Source of the DNA: Lathyrus oleraceus
Lineage: Eukaryota; Streptophyta; Magnoliopsida; Fabales; Fabaceae
Length of the DNA stretch: 64,000 nt
NCBI RefSeq assembly: GCF_024323335.1
Contig: NC_066581.1
Coordinates: 30,748,699 to 30,812,698, forward strand
Direction: 5' to 3'
The first letter of the stretch is position 1, and each line of letters starts with the position of its first letter. The position numbers and the translations under genes were made by a program. The notes below the pieces were generated by a model that saw only the letters and a list, made by a program, of their open reading frames with translations, had not been told where the DNA came from and ran no database searches. Shown here piece by piece: positions 54,284 through 64,000 of this stretch.

Positions 54284-57200
54284 TGTCATACCCCAATTTT
54301 GTCCGGGTTGTTTTGAAGCTTTCAGTTTGTTCATGACCATAAAGCATGATACATGCGCTAAAGGTTTGAAGACTTCACTAGAAAAGGAGATTATTTTCTT
54401 TTGTCTCTCTTTTGGTCATCACCTTAAAATTAAGGTTTTACTAGGCATCGAAACGTAACCCCCATATCTCTTTGCATTGTGGGTTGGGCCATACCACACC
54501 TAGGAGTCCATAATGCATCAAGAGTCTCTAACAAGTAAGAACTTCGTTCTGCATATACCCAGAGATCAAGTGAGTCACTAAATTGGTGTATACTTGTTTA
54601 GAAATGGTTTAATCATTATCAGGGTTCGTTTGGTCGTTGTTAAGCGTAGAACACATCGATGGTTTGTTGGTAATCCATTAATTATGGCGCATATCATCAA
54701 AACCCATGATGTGGTTCACTCCTTTTTTTAAGTCGCCTTGAGAGCTTACGTCTCACTTAAGGGCATATTAAACATCATGCGGTTTGCGAGTGAAGATTGC
54801 GTGTTTGTTATTTAAATCTTTTTATTTGGTTTCTAAGATTGGTGCATTACATCTCATAGCAAACATTTGTATTGAACATATATCTTTCAAGCTCACATTG
54901 GCCAATATCAAAAGAACTAACATTGGAGGACCTAGGACGTGTGTGTTTTGGTCCTGATTTGAGAGTTTTCATAAGAACTTATGTTTAAATGTTAATCCCT
55001 GAAGGAAGGAAAGTGAAACCATTTCCCATGGACTTCATAATAAAGCCACTTGGAATCATTAATTCGGATTTACAAAGACATTTTCTTTCATGTGCACGAT
55101 AGTGCTGAATTCCGTTGATAAAAAGGATAAATTACAATTTTCATTGACAGAACTTCACAAATCCTAGCCTAAGATCCAAAGGCGTAATTACATGTCAAAG
55201 GAAAATGTTTAAGCTTGAAACAACTTGTCATCTAACCATGGCAATTCCTTGCGCTCCTTTCTTCAGGTCACTCTAGGAAGATACGAACCAAATTCCGCAT
55301 CCTAAGCATATCTTCAAAAGTCCCATTATGTTAGGCCATTGGCAGGTGCATGCTTCGAAATCCAATCTTAAATGCTACGACTGTCTAAACATTATGTGTA
55401 TAACCTACAAGAAAAGCAAAAGGTGAGCAGAGGAAGAACGAAGTGGGAACGACAATGTCATGATACATATAGATGAAATCCTAGTTACGATACATTTTGA
55501 GTCACAATCAATACATAGCAACCATAAGGCTAAAGTGCAGTACACAGGGGAAATCTAGAAAGGCATAACATGAACCTAAAACATGGTTATGTCACTTAAA
55601 CCAATGGCAGAATGAGCATTAACCAAAACCTGCACCAGAACCAAACTGACCATGTAATGTGAACCAATTACATGAACTTCCAAAACATTACCATTATACA
55701 CTTCCATAACCATCTTTAAAGATCCAAATGCGGACTGAATTGTGCGTATGAAGGAAGTTTCAAATCCAAATCGAGCAACAAACAAGATTGATTACACTAT
55801 AGTCTACAATCCTAAAATTCCATCATACTTACATATTTCACACACACCAACATAATGCAGCAATGTTTCTGTTGTAAACGCTAAGCACCAAGAAGTGTTT
55901 TTTCAAAATAATCAAAGTCATACGTCATTTTTTGGATTTTATTTTCGCAGTAGTAAAAGTTAAACTTTTACCACAACAAATGTGTACTTTATAAATGGTA
56001 ACAATTCAGCACGAGACCACGAGTTTGGAGATTGGGGACCACAAACAAATTCATTTCTTGCCACTCTCATGTGAAGGACCACACGAAATCTACGAAGGAT
56101 TTGTTTGTAGCAGCCTGATTCCTGGATTCATTGGACAACTCATGAAAGATAAGGATGGAAAGAACCTCGTACAAAATCTATAAAATGGGGTTTAGGCGAA
56201 GGTCAAAAATCGCCTAGACTAGCGCCGTTACTATGTTGAGATTTCACCCAAACCCGATCACCAAAGCTCGAAGCATCCAAAGTGTACTCAAATTTCATCG
56301 TCAGAACTTCGAGTAAACTGAGCTAAGCCACTGTACAATAGAAACAACACCAGATCGATAAAGAAGAACGGAGAAGAAGAAGGGAGACCGAAGACTAAGC
56401 AAACGAGAGGAAAGCTCGTACACACCCGAGGTATATGTTCGTCGGAGTCTCGCCGGAGTCGCAAAGCTCCGACGACATCCTTCACTCTTTATTTCGACCT
56501 CTCTAAGGCAGTTCTAACATCATGTAGCCACCGTTTGTATGTTTGATATGATATTTTTGTTGATGATACGTCTGAATCAAACCCAAATCATTGTAGATTC
56601 GGAAGAAGTTTTGTTGTGATTCATAAAAATTAGATGATAGATCTAAGTTCTAAGTTCTGATTTAGATTTGGATGTGATGTTTGTTTGGTTATGGTTCTTT
56701 TCGTGGCTTTCCTTGTTGAAATCAGAAGTTGTTTTGGGTATGGCTATGCTAAGGCTTTGACGAAGAACACCATGGGGTGTTCATCTTTGGCTATAGAAAT
56801 TTGAGTGTCCCGGTTTTTTTGGCATAAACAGGGTTTTAGTGATAGAAGGTGAAGGGATTACAGGTTGAGGAAAAAAGGTTTTGTTCGTTTGAGATGTGTA
56901 GAGAGAGAGAGTGAGTTGTTTGATGCAAGAGAGGAAAAGTTATGTTTAAAAATTGCTTCTGCTAGAAGCTTTACCGTTCTGTCTCTTTGCTTTTCATCTC
57001 TTTTATTGTGAATTAAAGCAATTTAATGCATTAGTGTGGTGCTGTCAAATCTCGCGCACCGAGGGAGAACCCACGCGCCGCTTTAATGGCTTTAGTAATT
57101 GTTCCCACGCGTCATGTTGTTGGGAAGGCCAAAGGCCATTTATGAATGCATGCGCAAGTCAGCTGTACAGCTGCCTGCCATTTTGCTAATTGAGTGAATG

Positions 57201-57609
57201 CATGGGGTCCGGGCTTAGGGCCCATTATGAATTCTTGTCTTGTTTGAGGCTCTCTTTTGTTTTTTTTGGGATGGTTATTTTGGGGGCTTCACCTCCTTCT
57301 TATACATTTTGATTTATTTCATTTGATTTATGCATTATCTTTTAAGTGCTTTAATTAAAATATCAAGATAACTATGACTAAATAATAATAGTAGAAATAT
57401 TCATTAGCTTGGTTTCGATTACTATTTTCAATTCATTTTCATCTCGTTAGAATATTACAATTAATTAAATAGTGGATTAGTATTAATGTCAACGAATAAT
57501 TCATCTTGTTTCTAAAATAAATTTTGATTTTGATCCAACACCAAATATTTTTTCTAAAAACCTAGTAAATGAATTCAAATTCAAAATATCTAACTAATGT
57601 ACTCCTTCA

Positions 57610-59450
57610 AACTTTTAATTTAAGATTTGGATGAAAAAGGATAATAGTAAGCATTCGCTTCACTATCTCTTGATTGTTTGAATAATTGGCGTTCGCCATA
57701 TTGCTCGAATTTTCGTCACCCAATTAAAACCCTAAAAAACTTACAAATGCAAGTCATCTCCCTAAATTAATATAATACTTAATGTTGGTTCTTGTGTTGG
57801 CAGCAATTTTGGTAAAACCTAGAGTGTTCACAAGTTGTCACATGTGTTGTCTTGACATAAGATAACTTGTACCTGCTGGATGTTTAAAATGTGATTATGC
57901 AGGATTTTACTGAGATGTCAGACCCGATGTCATGACATCTGTATACAAAACATTCAGTCTGAATGTTATGTATTATGTGATTGCGTTTTTAATGCTAATC
58001 TGTGTATGACTAATGAGATGATTGAACACGCTATCAATCAGTAATTACAACAATATTAACTTATTTTCCAAAGAGATATAATCAACTGTCATGAGAAGAT
58101 ATGAATGGAAAATAGTTTTAGGGTTTTATGATGTCCAAGCCCAGCCAATTGCTTCTATAAAAAGGACATGGAAAACCTGATTTGATACACAAGAAATAAC
58201 GAACGAAATATTGAGAGAGAATAAGGGTTTTAGTCTTGTGTGGTCGTGTGAATTGTAAGCCATTCAATTCATCTATAGATGATTGAATTGGTCTGATTTT
58301 TGAGTTGTAATTTGTCACTCTAAGCTTTTAAGCATGAGCGTGTGTCTACTTGATTGAAGCTTTTAAGTAAGATCAAGTGTGTGTCTTTGAAGAGTGTCTT
58401 CTTTTCATTGTAATTCTTGTTTTATATCACTGCTGTGATTGGGGGGGGGGTGAGTAGGGTCTCATATTTAAGAGTTCTTAGGTAGAAGTTATATGGGTAA
58501 AGATTAGGTGAAAAGACTGTAACTTGAAGTTGTTTACTGAGAGTCTTTGAACTGATTCTATTTAGTGGATTTCCTTCCTGGCTTGGTAGCCCCCAGACGT
58601 AGGTGAGTTTGCACCGAACTAGGTTAACAATTGCTAGTGTCTCTTGCATTACTGTTCTTTATCTTTTATCCTGTTTGTATTGTTCAGATATTAGTGTCGT
58701 GACATTACCTTCGACATCTCATATCTGATACCAGAATTTCACTTAAAAATATTTCTTTCATAAACTTTGGATGAAAAAGAACATAGTAAGCGTTCGCTTC
58801 ACTATTTCTCAAGTACTCGAATGATTGGCGCACGCCATATTGCTCGAATTCTTGTCATTCGATTAAAACCGCAATCTTACAATTTCAAATCACTTTTCCA
58901 AATTAAATATAACTTCTAAAGACTTTATTTTCATAATTTAAACTTTGGATGAAAAGGAGTATGGTAAGCGTCCGCTTCACTATCTCTCGAATATTCAGAT
59001 GATTGGATTTCGCCATATTGCTTGAATTCTTGTCATCTAATTAAAACTTTAATCCTACAAATCCAAATCATTTTTCTAAATTAATATAATACCTAAAAAA
59101 TGGTTTTAATTTAAACTTTGGATGAAAAGGAATGGGAGGCGTTCGCCTCGCCATCTCACGTATAATTGAATGATTGACGCTCACCATATTACTCAAATTA
59201 TCGACTTCCAAATTAAAAACACGCTAAATGAACTTGGATAAAGGAATAGGTGGCGCACGCCTCGTTATTCCTAGAATAAGCAAGTGGGAGGCGCACGCCT
59301 TACTACCGCGCATATTCGATTTTCGCAAACAACTTTCAATAATAACTTGAACGAAAAGGGAATAAGAGGCGTTCACCTTATTATTCCTCGAATAAATTGA
59401 ACGATTGGTGTGCACCATATTGATCGATATTCTGTGCGACCAACAACTTA
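57610..59450 (+). repeat. Degenerate repeats with paired 12-bp palindromes in the Ogre LTR
   Basis: Six related units, each introduced by TTTGGATGAAAA or a variant, hold two short palindromes 38-39 bp apart. Starts: 57649/57687, 58788/58826, 58966/59004, 59137/59175, 59251/59289 and 59367/59406. Examples are AAGCGTTCGCTT, TGGCGTTCGCCA, AGGCGCACGCCT and TGGTGTGCACCA. Unit length is about 171-178 bp, then about 115 bp. Solo LTR B interrupts the array after the first unit. Confidence 0.85.
57783..58741 (+). mobile_element. Solo LTR B (copia-like) with perfect TSD CTTAA
   Basis: It is 959 bp, starts TGTTGGTTCTTGTGTTGGC and ends TGATACCAGAATTTCA. CTTAA lies directly before (57778-57782) and after (58742-58746). 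Same family as solo LTR A but with single copies of the two units that are repeated there. Contains CTATAAAAAGG near 58156 as a TATA box and a run of ten G near 58441. Confidence 0.9.
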
Positions 59451-59594
59451 ACTCTTTTCATAAAGAACACTGCTCAATCCTTTCTAACGCGCACAACAAA
59501 CCAGTGCTTCAGCCTCCGCCGAGAGTTAACAAGACCAATGTTTAGCCTTTAGAGCGCAATCTAAATGGTCGTTCATTAAAAGACACCAACCAAA

Positions 59595-59673
59595 TGTAGT
59601 TCCTCGAACTACAAATACTCTGATTTCGTTATTGCGCCATAAGGATACGTAGGCACGAGATTGCAAGATCTTG
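59595..59673 (+). other. Conserved Tat/Ogre LTR hairpin module
   Basis: TGTAGTT/AACTACA stem (59595-59613, loop CCTCG), TTCGTTAT/ATAAGGA stem with one mismatch (59626-59645), TACGTAGGCA (59646-59655), CGAGATT/GATCTTG stem closed by the GCAA tetraloop (59656-59673), then GCGAGCACA. Same order as in the Tat #2 LTR. Confidence 0.7.
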
Positions 59674-60033
59674 GCGAGCACACTAATAAAAAACCTCCCT
59701 CTTCCCCCTTCTGAGGTTTCCATCCACCTCTTTTCAATATTTTTATCATCTGAAGAAAACAAACAACATTCAGCTAACATTCAAATCGCAAATTAAACTA
59801 AAAGGTATCCATTGAGTACAACGGACGCGAGGGGTGCTAATACCTTCCCCTTTGCGTAATCGACTCCCGAACCTGAATATGGTTCCGAAGACGATTATTC
59901 TATTTTTCAAAGGTTTTATCGATATTTTCCTATTCCTTCATTGGGATAAATAAAGTTCGGTGGAGACTCTGTTCAAACATAAAAAAAATTCCGCGACCAT
60001 CGCGAGGAATCGTATTTTTCGAGATGCGACAGA

Positions 60034-60051
60034 TGGCGACTCTGCTGGGGA
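60034..60051 (+). other. Ogre primer-binding site
   Basis: TGGCGACTCTGCTGGGGA, two bases after the LTR end; identical to the site at 34367-34384 on the other strand. Confidence 0.9.
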
Positions 60052-60869
60052 CCAATTAGCTCCAAGCTAGAGAGAGTCAAACCTAACTTAGTCAATTTGC
60101 TATGAATGTTTAAAATACTATTTTTCTTCATTATTTGCTTATGTATATCTTATTGTACTATTTATGCTATATGATTTATTCTGCTATTACATTTGGGTGG
60201 TCAATGGTGCTTGATACATGTTGTGAGATAAGCTTCGTACCCGATCTTTGAGAAGAACTTAGAGCCTGGAGTTGTGTAGTATTGAACCGAGGGGTATACA
60301 CCTCTTTGGGACAATACGAAGACTCCACCTAGAGTAGATCTGTTCAGAATTTCCATCACAATATGGCTAGCCCATTATTGCGAGGAAACCTTGAACATGG
60401 TCCATGACTCTAGGAACCTCATCTTAAACCAAAGTCCGTCTTCATGATCAGCGATTGTGTAATATTGAACCGAAGGGTCTACACCCTGTTCGAACAATAC
60501 GAAGATCCCACTTAGAGTAGATTGATTCAGAACTTCTATTTCGAAGTGGCTAGCCCATTATTGCGATGGAAAATTAAACTCGATCCATGACTCTAAGTTC
60601 TTGTCTTAAAAGCGGGCAACCCTAGGAGCAATCTTTTGTGTCTGGGATAAAGGACATAGAACCTCCGTATAGGTTGTACCTTGTGATGTATGTGAAACTT
60701 GGATCCCTGTCATTGCATAAACATCATATTGCATTCATTATGAGCATAACAAAATCATTTACACACTTTCTATTTTCATGGAATTTCAAAATTTTCAGTT
60801 GATTAAGCATTCAAGAATAGACGGAGCCAGGAAAGAGAAAAATATTCCAAATCAAAGCCAAAGTACCGT
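60052..60869 (+). other. Ogre leader between PBS and ORF1
   Basis: No gene. It contains a duplicated segment: ATTGAACCGAGGGGTATACA at 60272 and ATTGAACCGAAGGGTCTACA at 60462, each followed by CACTTAGAGTAGAT-like and GGCTAGCCCATTATTGCGA sequence, about 190 bp apart. Confidence 0.7.
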
Positions 60870-62439
60870 GTGTGAAGGGGTTCATTGCATTCAGAGATGG
60901 GTTGACTAATATCCGCCGGGACGTATTCACACTCAAATATGGGAAGATTCTACACTTGTTGTCTGTACCAGTACAAAAGGACGCTATTACCGTACTAGCC
61001 CAGTTTTATGATCCACCACTCAGAAGTTTCCTCTTTAGAGATTTCTAGTTGGCCCCTACTTTGGAGGAATTCGGAAAAATATTGGACTCCCCTAAGCAAA
61101 ATAAGGGACCTTATAGGGGATTGGGTGAAATCCCAAAACCCAAGGAGGTGGTAGAAGTATTGGACGTTCCAGTTGAAGATCTAACCCCTAACATCAAAAT
61201 TTGGTGGAAGGTACAAGGAATTACTCAAGAGTACTTGGAGAAGACTGCTCAAAACTTTGCCAATGCCCAGAAGTGGGAAGCTCATGATACTATTATGGCC
61301 TTACTCATTTTGGGATTGGTGTTATTTCCTAATGTGGAGAAGTTGGTGGACGTGGCAGCTATTAGTCTGTTTTGGGTCGTCAAGGTTAAGAACGAAGGTC
61401 CGGTGCCCGCACTCCTGGAAGATATTTATCACACCTTACACTTACGCTTCAAGAAGAAGGGATGATTGATGTTATGTTACATACCGCTCCTTTACCAATG
61501 GTTTGTCTCTCATGTGTTCAAAGATGTTGATACGATTGAGGGGATAGATGGATATGACTTGTCTCAAAAGCTGGTAGGGCTCATCGAAAATGCCATTATT
61601 TGGTACCCTAATGGTTTGAATGTCGGAGATGCAATTACTAGTTGTGGAGAATTTCCAAATGTACCCTTAATAGGGTCAAAGGGGTGCATTAACTACAATC
61701 CAGTTTTAGCAGTGAGACAGTTGGGTTACCCTATCACATACAAGCCAGATGACTAGTTGTTAGAAGGTTTTGTGTTCTATGATATGGAGGATCTCGTTAT
61801 GCTGAAAAGAGCTATCCAAGCCTGGGAAAAAGTTCGCTTTAGAGGACAAGACAAAGGAAAAGGTGTTGTAGGGGATAGAAAACCCTATTATCGATGGGTC
61901 ACAAAGAGAAGTCAAGAGATCAAGTTACCATTCATCCTCGATCCTCCTACTCAACCTCCACCACCGGAACCTATCCTTGTCTCCATTGAGGAGGTGGAAG
62001 CATTAAAAGCTACTATAGCAAGACTCGGGCGAGAAAATGAAACATGTTGGGAAAAGGTGAAAGTGGGCATAGAACAGGCTGACCTATGCTTAGAAACTAT
62101 CAAATAGAAGTTAAAACATGTTGCGAAAGAATGCCAAAAGAATAAGCGATGTTGGCTTCGAGCAACAGAAGAAAAGAAAGAAGTTAGAGAGGCATTGGAG
62201 GCTAAGATACCTGATCTCACTATCTCTCTTCACAATGCTGAGATCCAAGTTGAGCACGAGCGCCGACTTAAGGAAAGAGTCCTTGAAGCTTCTCGAGTCA
62301 TACCTATGACTTGGGCCGAGAAATGTCAAGAAGCAAAGGATGCCAGAGAATACACTCAACATTGGAAAGATAGACTCGAAGCGTTCCATCAAGACAGTGT
62401 GATATGGCTAAAGGAAAGAGAGCGAGTTATCGAGGACTC
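60870..62439 (+). pseudogene. Ogre ORF1 relic with four in-frame stops and no frameshift after the start
   Basis: The frame runs from about VPCVKGFIAFRDGLTN to SVIEDS-like end at 62439. Stops: TAG 61046-61048, TGA 61463-61465, TAG 61754-61756 and TAG 62105-62107; all four are in one frame. Blocks shared with 32160-33469 include VLAQFYDPPLRSF, LLILGLVLFPNVEKLVDV, CYIPLLYQWF, SCGEFPNVPLIGSKGCINY and VLAVRQLGYPI. The first stop replaces Q of RDFQLLPMLEE seen in the other copy (CAG to TAG). The C-terminal third is a charged coil (EEVEALKATIARLGRENE). The N-terminal start is blurred by a frameshift near 60875. Function unknown. Confidence 0.82.
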
Positions 62440-64000
62440 TGTAAGACCCTAAATTTGACCCTAAGATCCTTCATGGCATCACATCATTGCTCACTGCATT
62501 GCCTCAAGGATCATAGCATGATTGGCTCCTTAACCCTAGGGTTGGGATTTGTGTGAGTGGTTTGAGACCACCAAGCATGATTTCATTGTATATTATTGAA
62601 TTTTCTTATTTGATTACTAACCAAAAGCACAAAAATATGTCACTAACTCTTTTTTATTTTGAAGCTCAAGTGATCATGTGCCCCAATGCTTCTAGGAGGC
62701 TCCTAAGCTCAATGAAGTGGCTAGATGAAGATGAGAACAAGCATGAAAATGGTCCATAAAGCTCCTAATCATCATATATGTCTTCCAAGTATCTCAACTT
62801 TCCAATTGGATCAAGATAACCCAAAGGGCTTGAGGTTTGTTTCCCAAGGAAACCCTAATTCAACTGTGCTTTGACTGTGCCTTACTCATGAAGCAACCTC
62901 AACCTATGATCAAATTTAATCAAGGGAAGTTCTTTCATTCATTATTTTAAGCATATATTAGCCTACTTGAGGCCCCTCAATCATTTATTCATCAAGATTG
63001 GAAGTTTGGCCTTGAAAAGTTGACCAGTCAAGTCAACTAACTAAACTGAGGATCACTGAGATACAACTTGTGATGTGTTTGTCAAATGAAGATGACCCCA
63101 AGATAAAACATGTTCCTAAGAACCATATGAACAACTTTCAAGTTAATCAAAAATCCATTTGAAACTTGGAAGGTCGTCATTAATTTCAAAACATTATAGG
63201 TCATTTTGACTGAAACCCTAATATTGGGTCAACTTCCCAAGAACCTAACTTCCCTAATCTTTATGATTTTGAGGTGAAACCAAATGCATTGGGAAACTTA
63301 AGATGTCTAATTAAAATGTTATTTTGGACAAAATTTAATAATCCTAAAATAAATACATGTGATAATACAAAACATTATAGGTCACCTTAGACCTAAGTCA
63401 TTGAATTTGAAAAAAGTGTCTAACTTCAAATGCCCATAACGTTTTCTTGAAAAATCCAAATGATGCAAAATTTGAGTCTAAATTGATCACCTTGAAAATA
63501 TATACAACTTTTATGTTGGAGGTTTTTCTATTTGAAGCATGCATCATGGAAAAAGAGGGGCTTGAAGAGGCTTGCTTTTGGTGAAAATCTTCAAGAGGTG
63601 ACTTAGACAAGTTTTGTGCCCAAACTTTCACAGTCAGTTTTCACTAATTTCCAAATGCCAAATGAATTTTTGCCCATCATTACTTTTGTTTCTTATTACA
63701 AGGGCTTTCCAATCATTACTTACATTACTTTTTTGGACTTTGCATGTGAGTTTCGAAGAGTTCATTCTTTATGCCCATTTTGGCATTTCATGTTATAACT
63801 TGATATGCAAGCTTGTTCAATTCATTGTGCACGTACAAATCCTTTCCATGAGGTATCAGGAAGGTGTTTCACTCATTCTTGGGCCTGCTACACACTTGCA
63901 AAGGCCCATGCAAGCAAGGTTCAAATTCCATGCACACGAGGGAACCATGCTTCACAACCCTCTTCAGCTATAAATAAGAGCTCAATCTCATTCATTTCAC
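62440..64000 (+). mobile_element. Ogre LTR, left part, running off the window
   Basis: Starts TGTAAGACCCTAAATTTGAC inside ORF1 of the preceding Ogre; GACTC (62435-62439) is the left TSD copy. It is closely similar to the minus-strand LTR read from 39154 downward (both have CCAAAAGCACAAAAATATGT early on). A TATAAATA box is at 63969-63976, about 1530 bp in, matching the 1.5-kb U3 of the other copy. ORFs here have no domain. Whether an element follows cannot be told. Confidence 0.85.

Larger units (their letters stand above)
54284..60031 (+). repeat. Ogre 5' LTR (plus strand) with nested solo LTR
   Basis: Starts TGTCATACCCCAATTTTGTC and ends GAGATGCGACA, followed by GA and the PBS. A TATAAAAT box at 56179-56186 is a possible promoter. 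It contains the palindrome-pair repeats (57610-59450), the hairpin module (59595-59673) and, before the end, GGGGTGCTAATACCTTCCCC with CGACTCCCGAACC, shared with the Tat #2 LTR. ORFs inside have no recognisable domain. Confidence 0.85.
54284..62439 (+). mobile_element. Ogre retrotransposon (plus strand): 5' LTR, PBS, leader, ORF1; cut at 62440
   Basis: 5' LTR 54284-60031 (holding solo LTR B), PBS 60034-60051, leader and ORF1 relic to 62439, where another Ogre LTR is inserted. Left insertion point lies in the gag relic of Tat #3; CCCTT (54279-54283) is one TSD copy. Without the solo LTR and its duplicated TSD the LTR is about 4784 bp, close to the 4764 bp of the minus-strand Ogre, although their starts differ (TGTCATACCCC against TGTAAGACCCC). 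Confidence 0.87.

Overview
The window is plant nuclear DNA from the repeat-rich part of a legume genome, probably tribe Fabeae (pea, vetch or lentil relatives). The evidence is Ogre-type Ty3/gypsy elements with LTRs near 4.8 kb and the Ogre primer-binding site, SIRE/Maximus Ty1/copia elements with env-like ORFs, Tat elements with two RNase H domains, a Tekay/Del chromovirus, and CACTA and hAT DNA transposons. The tribe is an inference. I see no intact host gene. The only host-gene traces are two remnants of a BAHD acyltransferase first exon.

Layout. 1-19058 is a three-level nest: the 3' half of a Tat element (14020-19058) was hit by a SIRE element (1-227 and 10217-14019), which was hit by a nearly intact Tekay chromovirus. 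The Tekay insertion is a tandem: a truncated internal region sharing an LTR with a complete LTR-internal-LTR copy (228-10216). 19295-27059 is a second, old SIRE element with both LTRs but most of pol deleted. 27060-32160 is AT-rich spacer with a MITE-like hairpin, an AT microsatellite, two BAHD relics and a solo copia-like LTR with a perfect target-site duplication (TSD). 32160-39154 is a truncated minus-strand Ogre (LTR, PBS, ORF1) inside a hAT transposase relic (39155-41137), itself inside a minus-strand Tat element (41138-54283). A 5.2-kb CACTA transposon (46460-51655, TSD AAC) with a 13-exon Tnp1-like/Ulp1-protease gene sits in that Tat element. 54284-62439 is a plus-strand Ogre (LTR carrying a second solo LTR, PBS, ORF1), cut at 62440 by another Ogre LTR that runs off the window.

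How the parts relate. These are separate parasites stacked by successive insertion. Tekay is youngest: its LTRs differ by 4 substitutions and 3 one-base indels over 2.1 kb by eye. SIRE, Tat and Ogre copies carry many stops and frameshifts, and the stops I could compare are mostly C-to-T or G-to-A changes, as expected from methylated silenced DNA. The most interesting signals are non-coding. They are: a multi-hairpin module shared by three Tat/Ogre LTRs with covarying stems; GAAA-loop hairpins just after the Tat pol stop, shared by two elements; paired 12-bp palindromes 38-39 bp apart in an Ogre LTR; and twelve TACGCGTA palindromes in the Tekay LTR. A coding signal also stands out: an amber codon kept at the same place in both SIRE env-like ORFs.
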